Positions 7,565-16,967 are shown, numbered from the stretch's first letter. The stretch: DNA of 64,000 nucleotides from Gaetbulibacter_A sp043876815 (GCF_043876815.1 NZ_JBAWKA010000002.1:496001-560000), one strand, 5' to 3'. A program made the numbers and translations. The notes: generated from the letters alone by a model not told the origin.

Positions 7565-8404
7565 ATGCAAAATTTTAACGGTACAATTCAGGAAAACGAT
7601 CAATTTATATCAGCTAATAATCGCGGTTTAAATTACGGAGACGCCATATTTGAAACCATTAAATATACTTCAGGCAAGGTGTTGTTTTGGGAAGATCATT
7701 ACTTCCGTTTAATGGCCTCTATGCGTATTATGCGAATGGAAATCCCCATGAGTTTTACTATGGAATTTTTGGAGGCGGAAATTATAAAGAGTTTAAAGGC
7801 GAATGGACTTGAAAATAATACGGCTCGTGTAAAAGTGATTGTATATCGCAAGGATGGCGGTTTATATACTCCCGAAACCAATGATGTTGAATTCGTGATC
7901 TCGGTGAGTGTTTTAGAATCAGATGTCTACGCCTTAAATAAGGAACCGTACGAGGTAGATCTTTTTAAGGATTATTACTTGTCACCGTCTTTATTATCGA
8001 CCTTAAAAACCAATAACAAAGCTTTGAATATCGTTGGCAGTATTTATGCCAAAGAAAATGGTTTGAATAATTGCCTGATATTGAATACCGAAAAACAAGT
8101 GGTTGAAGCCTTAAATGGCAATATTTTTTTAGTAAAGGGAAACACCATAAAAACGCCGCCTTTAGCCGATGGTTGTTTAAAAGGCATTATGCGTCAGCAA
8201 ATTTTAGAGCTTGGAAAGTCTTGGAAAGAATACACCTTTGAAGAGGCATCCATTTCACCCTTTGAACTTCAGAAGGCCGATGAACTTTTCATCACTAATG
8301 TCATATGGGGCATACAACCCATAAGTAAATACAGGAAAAAGGTGTTTACAACGGATGTTTCCGAAAAACTGATAGAAAAATTAAACGAAAGAATTACTGC
8401 CTAA
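7565..8404 (+). CDS. aminotransferase class IV (branched-chain/D-amino-acid aminotransferase or ADC lyase-like)
   Basis: The protein has 279 residues with the fold-type IV PLP architecture. NRGLNYGDAIFETI and the arm FWEDHYFRLMASMRIM open the domain. The PLP-binding Lys lies in KTNNKALNIVGSIYA (about residues 145-150), and VVEALNGNIFLV carries the conserved Glu. Members make or use branched-chain amino acids or D-amino acids, or release 4-aminobenzoate as PabC. The sequence alone does not decide among these. The gene converges tail to tail with yqgE. Confidence 0.82.
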   Translation: MQNFNGTIQENDQFISANNRGLNYGDAIFETIKYTSGKVLFWEDHYFRLMASMRIMRMEIPMSFTMEFLEAEIIKSLKANGLENNTARVKVIVYRKDGGLYTPETNDVEFVISVSVLESDVYALNKEPYEVDLFKDYYLSPSLLSTLKTNNKALNIVGSIYAKENGLNNCLILNTEKQVVEALNGNIFLVKGNTIKTPPLADGCLKGIMRQQILELGKSWKEYTFEEASISPFELQKADELFITNVIWGIQPISKYRKKVFTTDVSEKLIEKLNERITA

Positions 8405-8965
8405 CTAGTTATAGCTCGGGTTTTCAGGGGCGTTAGACCAAATACTGTATTCGCCACCAAACTCCAACATTTTTTCCTTCCAAAAAGATTCATAATCTTT
8501 TTCAATGATCTCTTTTTTATAAACGTTTTCGGTGACTACCCAAGAACTGGCCTTTAGTTCATTTTCAAGTTGTGACTTATCCCAACCTGAATACCCAAGG
8601 AAAAAACGGATGTCTGTTTCCTGGAGGGATTCGTTTTTAATCAATTCGGCAACTTTACTAAAATCGCCTCCCCAAAAAATACCAAGAGAGATTTCAATAC
8701 TGTTCGGGATAAGGTCTGGAACTTTATGAATAAAGTACAGGTTATCTTGCTCTACGGGACCGCCATTATAGACTTTAAACGTTGCTTCCAATTCAGGAAT
8801 TAAATCCTGAACGGTATATTCCAAAGGTTTATTGAGGATAAAACCAATAGAACCGTCTTCCGTATGATCTGCTAATAGGACAATGGATCTGTTAAAAGAT
8901 ACATCTCCAATAATAGCAGGTTCGGCTATGAGCAAGTCACCTTTTTTAGGTTTTATTGTTACCAT
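8405..8965 (-). CDS. YqgE/AlgH family protein
   Basis: The protein has 186 residues, the usual family length. It begins with the family pattern KPKKGDLLIAEPAIIGDVSF, continues with LLADHTEDGSIGFILNKPL and has the characteristic YNGGPVEQDNLYFIH and FLGYSGWDKSQLENEL. Members are cytosolic, conserved and of unsettled function, historically linked to alginate regulation. The stop codon is adjacent to that of the convergent aminotransferase. Confidence 0.93.
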   Translation of the reverse strand: MVTIKPKKGDLLIAEPAIIGDVSFNRSIVLLADHTEDGSIGFILNKPLEYTVQDLIPELEATFKVYNGGPVEQDNLYFIHKVPDLIPNSIEISLGIFWGGDFSKVAELIKNESLQETDIRFFLGYSGWDKSQLENELKASSWVVTENVYKKEIIEKDYESFWKEKMLEFGGEYSIWSNAPENPSYN

Positions 8966-9033
8966 TTTAATGGAAATTTAACATTTAAATCTAATATTTA
9001 TTTCTGTAATAAACAAAGTATTTTGCTTTATAC

Positions 9034-9061
9034 AAAAAAAGCCTTCAAAATTGAAGGCTTT
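9034..9061 (-). terminator. terminator of the HU gene
   Basis: AAAGCCTTCAA (9038-9048) pairs with TTGAAGGCTTT (9051-9061), an 11-bp stem with a two-base loop. On the minus strand it continues into a T-run, 25 bases past the HU stop codon. Confidence 0.85.
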
Positions 9062-9086
9062 ATTTATGTTAAAAAAGCAGGTTCAA

Positions 9087-9359
9087 TTAGTTCACTGCAT
9101 TTGCTAAATCAGATCCAGCTTTAAACTTAACAACTTTTTTAGCTTTAATTTTTATAGTCGCACCAGTTTGAGGATTTCTTCCTTCTCTTGCAGCTCTTTT
9201 AGAAACTGACCAAGATCCAAAACCTACTAAAGAAACTCTGTTTCCTTTCTGTAAAGCGCCTTCGATTTCAATAAGCATACATTCTAGAGCTTTTTTAGCA
9301 GCTGCTTTTGTAATTCCGGCATGTTCTGCCATTGCGTCGATTAAATCTGTTTTGTTCAT
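9087..9359 (-). CDS. hup: HU family histone-like DNA-binding protein
   Basis: This 90-residue HU fold bends and compacts DNA as a dimer. The helical N-terminus MNKTDLIDAMAEHAGITKAAAK is followed by the dimer strand RVSLVGFGSWSVSKRAAREGRNPQTG and the DNA-binding arm, then IKIKAKKVVKFKAGSDL. The ATG at 9359 is chosen because family members start there, although the frame is open to 9392. The gene has its own strong promoter and terminator, so it is monocistronic and probably highly expressed. Confidence 0.93.
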   Translation of the reverse strand: MNKTDLIDAMAEHAGITKAAAKKALECMLIEIEGALQKGNRVSLVGFGSWSVSKRAAREGRNPQTGATIKIKAKKVVKFKAGSDLANAVN

Positions 9360-9410
9360 AATATTAAATTTAGTAATTAATTGGTTAAACATTTTTTGTT
9401 AAATCCTCTA

Positions 9411-9440
9411 CAAATTTATACGGATTATGCAATCATGCAA
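9411..9440 (-). promoter_or_regulatory. promoter of the HU gene
   Basis: On the minus strand, TTG (9440-9438), 19 bases, then TAAATTTG (9418-9411) give an exact Bacteroidota promoter. The start site would be about 45 bases upstream of the ATG at 9359. Confidence 0.75.
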
Positions 9441-9545
9441 GTAATAGCAAGGGAAATCCAAGGTTTTGTTAATAACTTGGATCATTTGTTAATAAAGCTT
9501 AGATTATTTAACAGGTTATTTAAAAAAAGCACTATTAACAAGGGG

Positions 9546-10493
9546 TTAGAGCATTTTTGCCTCCTCCGAAAATGTGTACCCGTTCAAAAGGGATATGGTA
9601 TCCATTAATTTTTTGCCGGGGAGTTTAACTTGGTCAATTATAATGTAACCATCCAGAGCAGCTACTTTAAGTTCTTTTTTACTCGTAATAATTGTTCCCG
9701 GAGAAAGTTTATGAGCCTCTTTCTGTTTTTTAGCTGCGTATATTTTTACATCCAAAGTTTCATCACCATTCTTTAAAGTACACCAGGCAGCGGGATATGG
9801 ACTTAAACCCCGAATGAGGTTGTAAATGGATATTACAGATTGGTCCCAATCGATCTTGCAATTCTCCTTATCTAATTTTGGAGCTGGCTTAATAGCCGTA
9901 GTTTCTTTTTGTGGAATCGGTTTTACCTCACCCTTTTCAATTAAGGCGACTGTTTTTAAAATGAGGTCACTACCAAGCATCATAAGCTTGTCGTGTAAAC
10001 TACCGGCATTTTCATCAGGTTCTATTGTTATAGTATCCTGAAGGATCATATCACCGGTATCTATTTTTTCATCAATAAAAAAGGTCGACACGCCCGTTTG
10101 AGATTCACCATTTATAATAGCCCAGTTTATTGGAGCTGCTCCACGGTAGTTCGGTAATATTGAGGCATGTAAATTAAAGGTGCCGTATTCCGGTTGTTGC
10201 CAAACGACTTTTGGTAACATTCTGAAGGCCACGACTACCTGTAAATTAGCCTGCAGCTTTGCAAGTTCATTTTGAAACTCAGGATCTTTGAGATTCGTGG
10301 GTTGTAAAACCTTTAAACCTTGTGATTTGGCATAGACTTTAACTGCACTTTCTTGTAGTTTTCGTCCGCGTCCGGCAGGGCGGTCGGGCGCAGTAATGAC
10401 ACCAACAATATTATAGCCTTCTTCCACCAAGGCTTTTAAAGGGGTAACGGCAAACTCAGGAGTGCCCATAAAAACGATTTCTAAATCTCTCAT
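9546..10493 (-). CDS. fmt: methionyl-tRNA formyltransferase
   Basis: The 315-residue enzyme transfers a formyl group from 10-formyl-THF to initiator Met-tRNA. The N-terminal formyltransferase domain starts IVFMGTPEFAV and holds the catalytic set: Asn and His in NLHASILPNYRGAAP and Asp in EKIDTGD. A C-terminal OB-like domain begins near residue 205 with the conserved IRGLSPYPAAWC. Length and motif order are normal. The gene lies 43 bases downstream of recQ on the same strand. Confidence 0.96.
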   Translation of the reverse strand: MRDLEIVFMGTPEFAVTPLKALVEEGYNIVGVITAPDRPAGRGRKLQESAVKVYAKSQGLKVLQPTNLKDPEFQNELAKLQANLQVVVAFRMLPKVVWQQPEYGTFNLHASILPNYRGAAPINWAIINGESQTGVSTFFIDEKIDTGDMILQDTITIEPDENAGSLHDKLMMLGSDLILKTVALIEKGEVKPIPQKETTAIKPAPKLDKENCKIDWDQSVISIYNLIRGLSPYPAAWCTLKNGDETLDVKIYAAKKQKEAHKLSPGTIITSKKELKVAALDGYIIIDQVKLPGKKLMDTISLLNGYTFSEEAKML

Positions 10494-10536
10494 TTCTTTA
10501 CTATTGTTTTATCACAGCGCCGCTAAAAAATACATA

Positions 10537-12441
10537 TTATAAATGACTCAGTGTGTAGGTATTCGTTTTAGTTATTTTAATAACCTCTTGCTCGAGTAAT
10601 ATTTTAAGCATTTGTTTAATGTTGTTTTCCGATCCAGCTATTTTGGAAATAATCTCTCGTGATGAAAGATCAGAATGTTCTAACAAGAGAATAATTTCAT
10701 TTTTTAGTTTTTTAAGTTCCTCTTCAGATGGATTGGAATTTTTTTCAATGCATACTGAGCATATCCCACAAGGTTCAGTCTTTTCTTCACCAAAATAATT
10801 CAGCAATTGGACACTTTTACAAACGGCATCGTTTTCAATATATTCTAACACGGCAGTTACTTGCTCTTGCTTTAATTGGTTCTGCTGACTAATAACAGGT
10901 GCAATTCTGTTTATGGTAATATCATCTTCTCGCGGTTCAATAAAGGTGATCTGTGCGTCGGTTTTTACGTGTTTGAAATGAATTACATTATCCTTTTCCA
11001 AAGTTTCTAAAATTTGAATCACATCCTGTTCTGACACCCCTGCCTTTTCTGAAACTTTAGAGGTATTGATGCGTGTTTCCTGATCGAAAACACCACCGTA
11101 CAAGCGCAACAAAGCTTTAATGATCAGGGCCTTTTTAGTATCCATTTCGAGATAACTCAGTAGGGCTTTATTATTAATTTTAAATTGCAAACTAACCTTA
11201 TTTTTAAATTGTTTGGCTAGGCTAATAACACTATTGCGGTCTAAAATAAGCAAAGCATTATAGGTTAAGATCGTATGAAGCTTATAGGTTTTGCAAAAGC
11301 TGGTGAAATCGAAATTAAAGGTGTTGTAAGCGCCTTCCCCGTAAGGGATCTGAAAATAACTGCACAGTTTTCTGTATACATGTTTAACTGTATTCACATC
11401 AGGTAAAACCTTTAAAAACTGATTCTTAACCATATCGGGATCACTATTGTTTTTTAGGATCACGGCGTAAGCCTTATTTTCATTACGGCCAGCACGACCA
11501 GCCTCCTGAAAATAGCTTTCTATACTCTCGGGCAGATTTAAGTGGACCACGGTTTTTACATCGGCTTTATCAATGCCCATTCCAAAAGCATTGGTAGCAA
11601 CCATAACTTGTTTTTGATTTTGTGACCATTCTAGCATATGACGTTCCTTTTCGGCTGATGGTAATCCTCCGTGGTAATATGTTGCCGACAGTCCTTTGTC
11701 GTTTAAAAACTGACTGGTTTCCAGGGTGCTTTTTCTATTGCGAACATAGACTATTGAAGCTGCTTTATTTTTCTTTAAAATAGTTTCAAGACGGTATAAT
11801 TTATCCTCTTCATGAAAGACCATATAGGCTAAATTTGATCTAAAGAAAGAAGTTTTAAAAACTTTTGGATTCATAAAATCCAGTTCGACGATGATGTCTT
11901 CCACGACATTTGGTTTGGCTGAAGCGGTTAGCGCCACCACATTAACAGTCGGATGTAATTGACGTAAATTTAAAATATTCTTGTAGGCCGGTCTGAAATC
12001 GTTTCCCCACTGCGAGATACAATGGGCTTCGTCTACAGCAATAAGGTTTACAGGCATTTGTTTAATGCGATCCTGAACGAGCTCCTGTTGCAAACGTTCC
12101 GGAGAGAGATATAAAAATTTATAATTTCCGTATATCGCATTATCTAAGAGGGTATCTAACTCAGAAGCTCCTATCCCGCTGGTGAGCGCCATGGCTTTTA
12201 TTCCTTTGTTTTGTAAGGCCTTTACCTGATCCTTCATGAGAGCGATAAGCGGCGATATAACGATACAGATCCCTGGTTTCACTAAAGCGGGTATTTGAAA
12301 ACACAACGATTTTCCGCCTCCTGTTGGTAATAATACAAAGGTGTCATCTCCTGCCAAAACCGATGCAATAATATCTTCTTGGAGGGGTCTGAAACTTGTA
12401 AAGTTCCAATAACGTTCCAGCAGTTTTACAGGATGCTCCAT
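10537..12441 (-). CDS. recQ: ATP-dependent DNA helicase, RecQ family
   Basis: The protein has 634 residues and unwinds DNA 3' to 5' in recombination and fork repair. Walker A is TGGGKSLCFQIP (about residues 40-51), the DExH box is VDEAHCISQWG, and the conserved helicase motif GRAGRNE is present. The RecQ-type zinc-binding Cys cluster appears as CKSV…PCGICSVC near residue 560-580. The C-terminus is a short winged helix, and no HRDC domain is visible, which marks the shorter Bacteroidota paralogue rather than the ~700-residue form. It starts one base after the preceding gene's stop, so the two are translationally coupled. Confidence 0.95.
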   Translation of the reverse strand: MEHPVKLLERYWNFTSFRPLQEDIIASVLAGDDTFVLLPTGGGKSLCFQIPALVKPGICIVISPLIALMKDQVKALQNKGIKAMALTSGIGASELDTLLDNAIYGNYKFLYLSPERLQQELVQDRIKQMPVNLIAVDEAHCISQWGNDFRPAYKNILNLRQLHPTVNVVALTASAKPNVVEDIIVELDFMNPKVFKTSFFRSNLAYMVFHEEDKLYRLETILKKNKAASIVYVRNRKSTLETSQFLNDKGLSATYYHGGLPSAEKERHMLEWSQNQKQVMVATNAFGMGIDKADVKTVVHLNLPESIESYFQEAGRAGRNENKAYAVILKNNSDPDMVKNQFLKVLPDVNTVKHVYRKLCSYFQIPYGEGAYNTFNFDFTSFCKTYKLHTILTYNALLILDRNSVISLAKQFKNKVSLQFKINNKALLSYLEMDTKKALIIKALLRLYGGVFDQETRINTSKVSEKAGVSEQDVIQILETLEKDNVIHFKHVKTDAQITFIEPREDDITINRIAPVISQQNQLKQEQVTAVLEYIENDAVCKSVQLLNYFGEEKTEPCGICSVCIEKNSNPSEEELKKLKNEIILLLEHSDLSSREIISKIAGSENNIKQMLKILLEQEVIKITKTNTYTLSHL

Positions 12442-12442
12442 A

Positions 12443-12982
12443 TTAGATGTGGATAATATTCAAAATATAGTCGGTACGTTTTTCAACCGTGTCAAATGGT
12501 ACGTCAATAAGCTGATAATTGTATGACTGATAAGTGTTTACGAGATGCTTATGAATAATCATAGCATCTTCAAAATTTTCATAACGCTCATTATCTGTCT
12601 TATAAATAGCTTTCCAGGGTTTTAAAATAAAAACGGCATCGTAAGGGTGGTTATGACAAGCCTTTGTGAAATCTTCAGGATAATTCAATTTAGCAAAATC
12701 CATGTAAGCTACAATATCCGGAATGCCACGATCGAAGAATACGGTATCCGTTGATAGATTATGGGCCTGATGATATTGTTGCAATCGGCCTTGTAACAGG
12801 GCTTCACTAAAACGCAATGGTTCGGTTAAGAACAGTTGATCAATACCTTGTTTTTTAGCTTCTAAGGTTACTTCTCTTGAAATTTCTTCAAGGCAGGTAA
12901 ATCCACGCTCAGTGAGCGCATTAATAACACTTGATTTTCCGGTTCCGGGACCTCCCGTTATTACAATGCGTTTTGTTTTCAA
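12443..12982 (-). CDS. AAA family ATPase (NadR/Ttd14-like P-loop kinase)
   Basis: The 179-residue P-loop protein has Walker A GGPGTGKSS at residues 10-18 and the acidic motif VFFDRGIPDIVAYMDF, the pattern of AAA_28 proteins related to the NadR ribosylnicotinamide kinase domain. Small-molecule kinase or nucleotide-binding activity is likely but the substrate is not evident. It is the first gene of a recQ-fmt run and diverges from the DUF493 gene at 13056. Confidence 0.82.
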   Translation of the reverse strand: MKTKRIVITGGPGTGKSSVINALTERGFTCLEEISREVTLEAKKQGIDQLFLTEPLRFSEALLQGRLQQYHQAHNLSTDTVFFDRGIPDIVAYMDFAKLNYPEDFTKACHNHPYDAVFILKPWKAIYKTDNERYENFEDAMIIHKHLVNTYQSYNYQLIDVPFDTVEKRTDYILNIIHI

Positions 12983-13030
12983 AAGGTGTTAATTTAGCCG
13001 TAAAAATAGGAATTTAAACCCACGATAATG

Positions 13031-13038
13031 TATATTTG
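13031..13038 (+). promoter_or_regulatory. -7 element of the DUF493/DUF4290/murA run
   Basis: TATATTTG is an exact match to the Bacteroidota -7 consensus and lies 17 bases before the ATG at 13056. No good -33 TTG is seen at the usual distance. Confidence 0.5.
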
Positions 13039-13055
13039 CACTCTAAAAAATTACT

Positions 13056-13349
13056 ATGAGCGAATCTTCGAAATCTGAAGCCTTCTATAAGAAACTACAA
13101 GAACAACTCTATGATACCAGCAGTTGGCCAACAGAGTACTTGTATAAGTTTATCATAAAATCGGATTCATTTAAAAAAAATATTATTGAAAATATTTTCG
13201 ACAATATGGGAGCGGTTATTCAAACTACTGAATCTAAAAACGGTAATTATATCAGCGTTTCTATTAATGTAGAAATGAAAGACCCCGAAACAGTTATCAA
13301 AAAATACAAGGAAGTCGCAGAAAAAGTTGAAGGCGTTATAAGTCTATAG
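13056..13349 (+). CDS. DUF493 (YbeD-like) family protein
   Basis: This 97-residue protein has a ferredoxin-like fold. The segment WPTEYLYKFIIK, the central sequence NGNYISVSINVEMKDPETVIKKYKEVAEKVEGV and the size match DUF493/YbeD, proposed to be a small regulatory, ACT-like domain. It is the first gene of a conserved Bacteroidota order DUF493-DUF4290-murA. Confidence 0.88.
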   Translation: MSESSKSEAFYKKLQEQLYDTSSWPTEYLYKFIIKSDSFKKNIIENIFDNMGAVIQTTESKNGNYISVSINVEMKDPETVIKKYKEVAEKVEGVISL

Positions 13350-13413
13350 TTTTTTTTTGTATTTTGCGAGAGCATAACAACTACATGCACTAATTTTAAG
13401 CAACACATTTATT

Positions 13414-14049
13414 TTGATCGACGATTTAGAGTACAACACGGAACGTGAACATTTGATTATTCCTGAATACGGAAGACACCTTCAAAAAATGATCAATCAC
13501 GCCAAAACAGTTAAGGATAAAGACGAAAGAAACAAACAAGCTAAGGCTATTATTGCGGTAATGGGTAATATGCAACCCCATTTGCGCGATGTGCCTGATT
13601 TCCAGCATAAACTATGGGATCAATTGTTTATTATGTCCAACTTTGAGTTGGATGTTGATTCTCCTTATGAAAAACCAACCAGGGAAGTATTTGAGGAGCG
13701 TCCTGACCCTTTGAAATATCCACAAAATTTTCCAAAATATCGATTCTACGGAAACAATATAAAGACCATGATCGACGTTGCTAATACGTGGGAAGAAGGC
13801 GAACTTAAAGAGGCTCTGGAATATACCATTGCTAACCATATGAAAAAGTGTTTTTTAAATTGGAATAAAGACACGGTTGAAGATGAAGTGATCTATGATC
13901 ATTTATACGAATTGTCAGGAGGAAAAATTAATTTAAAGAATACAGATGAGGATCTTTCGGATGCCTCAAGTTTAATGCGAACTAAAACTAAATACGCTAA
14001 GAAAACGCATCATAAAAAAGGATCAAGCAAACACCGTAAGCGCTACTAA
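13414..14049 (+). CDS. DUF4290 family protein
   Basis: The protein has 211 residues and starts at TTG (13414), reading IDDLEYNTEREHLIIPEYGRHLQKM, the conserved DUF4290 opening. It also contains MGNMQPHLRDVPDFQHKLWDQLFIMS and ends in a basic Lys/His-rich tail (residues about 190-211). The family is nearly restricted to Bacteroidota and usually precedes murA, as here (8-base gap). Its function is unknown; a role linked to peptidoglycan synthesis is inferred from position alone. Confidence 0.9.
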   Translation: MIDDLEYNTEREHLIIPEYGRHLQKMINHAKTVKDKDERNKQAKAIIAVMGNMQPHLRDVPDFQHKLWDQLFIMSNFELDVDSPYEKPTREVFEERPDPLKYPQNFPKYRFYGNNIKTMIDVANTWEEGELKEALEYTIANHMKKCFLNWNKDTVEDEVIYDHLYELSGGKINLKNTDEDLSDASSLMRTKTKYAKKTHHKKGSSKHRKRY

Positions 14050-14056
14050 ATAATCT

Positions 14057-15367
14057 ATGGGAACATTTAAAATTGAAGGTGGTCATCAATTAAAAGGAAG
14101 TATAAAACCACAAGGTGCTAAAAATGAAGCCTTACAAATTTTATGTGCCGTATTACTTACCCCTGAGATCGTAACGATCCATAATATTCCGGATATCGTT
14201 GATGTCAATAAACTTATCATTTTATTAAAAAACCTGGGTGTAAAAGTTCATCAGTTATCGCGATCAAGCTATACGTTTCAAGCCGACGATGTTAATTTGG
14301 ATTATCTGGAATCGGATGCATTCAAAAAAGATGGTCGTGGCTTGCGTGGATCGATCATGATCGTTGGGCCTTTATTGGCGCGCTACGGAAAGGGTTATAT
14401 ACCCAAGCCTGGTGGTGATAAAATAGGGCGTCGTAGACTAGATACACATTTTGAAGGTCTTATAAAATTAGGTGCCAACTTTAAATACAGTCGTGAAGAC
14501 CAATTTTATGGTGTTGAGTCCAAGAAATTAAAAGGGACCTATATGTTGCTCGAGGAAGCTTCAGTAACCGGGACGGCCAATATTGTTATGGCTGCCGTTT
14601 TAGCCGAAGGGCGAACAACCATTTATAATGCGGCCTGCGAACCATATTTACAGCAATTATGTCGGATGTTGAACCGGATGGGGGCCAAGATCTCAGGTGT
14701 AGGATCCAACATGCTTATCATTGATGGTGTGGAGGCCTTAGGCGGCACTGAACATACCATGCTACCGGATATGATTGAAATTGGTAGCTGGATCGGTTTG
14801 GCAGCTATGACCAAAAGTGAGCTCACTATTTCTGATGTGTCCTGGGATGATCTTGGGTTGATTCCTAATGTTTTTAGAAAATTGGGTATTACCGTAGAAA
14901 AGCTTGGTGACGATATTCATATTCCTGCACATACTAACGGATACGAAATTCAAAGTTTTATCGATGGATCAATTTTAACCATTTCTGATGCTCCTTGGCC
15001 CGGATTCACACCGGATCTTTTGAGTATTGTTTTGGTTGTTGCGACTCAAGCCCGTGGCAGTGTTTTGATCCATCAAAAGATGTTTGAAAGTCGCTTGTTC
15101 TTTGTGGATAAACTTATAGATATGGGCGCTAAAATTATTTTATGTGATCCTCATCGCGCCACTGTTATTGGTCACGATTTCAAGTCTACCTTAAAGGCGA
15201 CAACTATGACATCGCCCGATATTCGTGCCGGTGTCTCTTTATTGATAGCAGCGCTTTCAGCGAAAGGTACATCAACGATTATGAATATAGAACAAATCGA
15301 TCGTGGTTACGAGAATATTGATGAACGTTTACGTGCCATCGGTGCAAAAATTGAACGGATCGCTTAA
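14057..15367 (+). CDS. murA: UDP-N-acetylglucosamine 1-carboxyvinyltransferase (Asp-type active site)
   Basis: The 436-residue enzyme catalyses the first committed step of peptidoglycan synthesis, enolpyruvyl transfer from PEP to UDP-GlcNAc. Lys22 in QGAKNEALQI and the EPSP-synthase-like repeat structure are present. The loop reads KPGGDKIGRRRLDTH with Asp121 at the position of the catalytic Cys115 of E. coli MurA. This substitution is known to keep activity while removing the residue alkylated by fosfomycin. The gene is the last of the DUF493-DUF4290-murA run. Confidence 0.96.
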   Translation: MGTFKIEGGHQLKGSIKPQGAKNEALQILCAVLLTPEIVTIHNIPDIVDVNKLIILLKNLGVKVHQLSRSSYTFQADDVNLDYLESDAFKKDGRGLRGSIMIVGPLLARYGKGYIPKPGGDKIGRRRLDTHFEGLIKLGANFKYSREDQFYGVESKKLKGTYMLLEEASVTGTANIVMAAVLAEGRTTIYNAACEPYLQQLCRMLNRMGAKISGVGSNMLIIDGVEALGGTEHTMLPDMIEIGSWIGLAAMTKSELTISDVSWDDLGLIPNVFRKLGITVEKLGDDIHIPAHTNGYEIQSFIDGSILTISDAPWPGFTPDLLSIVLVVATQARGSVLIHQKMFESRLFFVDKLIDMGAKIILCDPHRATVIGHDFKSTLKATTMTSPDIRAGVSLLIAALSAKGTSTIMNIEQIDRGYENIDERLRAIGAKIERIA

Positions 15368-15421
15368 ATTACTTCTTAGAGGTAAACGTTTTATCTGAAT
15401 ACATTCGAATACAAAAAAATA

Positions 15422-15451
15422 AAGGTATAACCAGGGAGGCGGTTATACCTT
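15422..15451. terminator. hairpin downstream of murA
   Basis: AAGGTATAACC (15422-15432) pairs perfectly with GGTTATACCTT (15441-15451) around an 8-base loop, 55 bases beyond the murA stop and 71 bases from the convergent FAS1 gene's stop. The T-run is weak on both strands, so it is probably an mRNA end for one or both genes. Confidence 0.6.
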
Positions 15452-15521
15452 CGACTAATTCAATTGACTTTTTATAAAAGAAATTTACAAATCGCTATTA
15501 ATCAATTGCTTTTTAATATTG

Positions 15522-16940
15522 TTAAGGGGTTAAAACACCATTTATTACATGGATGACCCCATTGGTTGCCTGAACATTTAAAAGTTCCGGCACAAGGTTC
15601 ACAGTTCCATTAATGCTTAAAGTACTGAGATCCAGATCGAAATCTCCATTTAAAGTCGTTACAGGACCACTCGCTAAATCACTTGAATATACCCGACCCT
15701 CAACAACATGATAAAGAAGGATAGGTGCTAAATCTTCCGCGTTCAAGGTCTCAATAGCTGCGATAGCTTCTTCTGCATTAGCAACGTTCAAAAAGTTTAT
15801 AAAAGCCTGATCGGTCGGTGCGAAAACTGTAAGCTGCGGATAAGGTCCATTGCCCATCAGGACATCACCTAAACCTGCCTTGGTCGCAGCAGCTAATAAA
15901 ACAGTAAACTCATTTTCATAACTTGCCGCAATTTCTACCAAATTCATGGTTGGTGGCAACAATACTTTATCAATCACATGTATCAAACCATTTGTGGCTT
16001 GAACATCAGTAGCTAAAACCTTGGAATCATTAATATATACTTCAGGTGCCATACCGAGATCAACGTTCACGGCTGCTCCATTCAAAGTGGTTGCGTATCC
16101 GTTAGTGAGTTGAGCACTAAAGGTATAACCGCCCAAAACATGGTATAATAAGATTTGTTGTAACATATCAACCGGGATATCATCCAGACTCGTATAAGGT
16201 GTAGCCTCCAATAAATCTAAAAAGGCTTGATTTGTTGGTGCAAATACGGTAAATGGACCACCTGTGGCTAGCGTTTCTGCTAAACCAGCCTTTGAAGCAG
16301 CTTCAACTAAGATCGAAAACTCTGGAGCTTGGCTCAATGCTGTTTCCACCAGGTTGCCTGAGGGTATCATTAAAACTTTATCTATGACATGAATAACACC
16401 GTTTCGAGCTGAAATATCGGCGGTGGTTACCTGTGCATCATTAATCATAACGCCACTGTCACTCAGGCTCACAATAACATCAGTACCTTCTGCTGTAGTC
16501 GCGGGTCCGGAGCTTAGATCATAACTATAAACCGGTTGTGGTAAGACGTGGTACAATAAAATATTCTCAATATTTGGAATATCTGCAACACTTTGTTTCG
16601 TAATTCCTGCCGCCATGAAAGCTTCGTCGGTTGGCGCTAAAAGGGTTAGTCGGTTTTTAGATACCACGCTAGATAATTTAGTTTTGGCAAGGGCAACACT
16701 CAAAATTTCGAATGTGGCGTCAGTCTCCCAAACATCGTTATCATCTGACTTTTCTTTTCCGTGTTTAGCCGTGTTGTTGAACGAAGCAAGAATTTCCGTA
16801 ATTGAAGGATCTACTTCATTTACTGGAGCATCGCTTATGGATTCTTTACTACACGACAAAGTCATAAGTAAAAAACTGATCATGAGAAGAGGAAGTTTAA
16901 ATAGATTCGGGCGATTCTTACTTAACTTAATGGTATTCAT
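15522..16940 (-). CDS. lipoprotein with three fasciclin (FAS1) domains
   Basis: The protein has 472 residues. A basic N-terminus and hydrophobic stretch end in the lipobox LLMTLSCS (Cys at about residue 30), so it is a cell-envelope lipoprotein. Three FAS1 repeats follow at about residues 60-195, 196-335 and 336-470. Each has the H1/H2-type signatures TLLAPTDEAF, TVFAPTNQAF and TVFAPTDQAF, and ILLYHVL before the last strands, closing with ATNGVIHVIDKVL. FAS1 domains mediate adhesion or ligand binding. Its promoter carries the same operator dyad as the photolyase island, which suggests common regulation. It diverges from the GH16 gene. Confidence 0.92.
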   Translation of the reverse strand: MNTIKLSKNRPNLFKLPLLMISFLLMTLSCSKESISDAPVNEVDPSITEILASFNNTAKHGKEKSDDNDVWETDATFEILSVALAKTKLSSVVSKNRLTLLAPTDEAFMAAGITKQSVADIPNIENILLYHVLPQPVYSYDLSSGPATTAEGTDVIVSLSDSGVMINDAQVTTADISARNGVIHVIDKVLMIPSGNLVETALSQAPEFSILVEAASKAGLAETLATGGPFTVFAPTNQAFLDLLEATPYTSLDDIPVDMLQQILLYHVLGGYTFSAQLTNGYATTLNGAAVNVDLGMAPEVYINDSKVLATDVQATNGLIHVIDKVLLPPTMNLVEIAASYENEFTVLLAAATKAGLGDVLMGNGPYPQLTVFAPTDQAFINFLNVANAEEAIAAIETLNAEDLAPILLYHVVEGRVYSSDLASGPVTTLNGDFDLDLSTLSINGTVNLVPELLNVQATNGVIHVINGVLTP

Positions 16941-16967
16941 GATTATACATTTTTTTTATTAATGCTT

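Noticed and set aside
9360..9440. TTAAACA near the HU leader as a fourth copy of the light-island operator
   Set aside because: The partner arm TGTTTAA is not present at the required 16-base spacing.
9381..9608. 75-codon plus-strand frame upstream of HU
   Set aside because: It covers the HU promoter and the fmt 3' end and has no protein features.
16615..16962. 115-codon plus-strand frame opposite the FAS1 signal region
   Set aside because: It mirrors the coding sequence of the lipoprotein and has no start context or homology signal.
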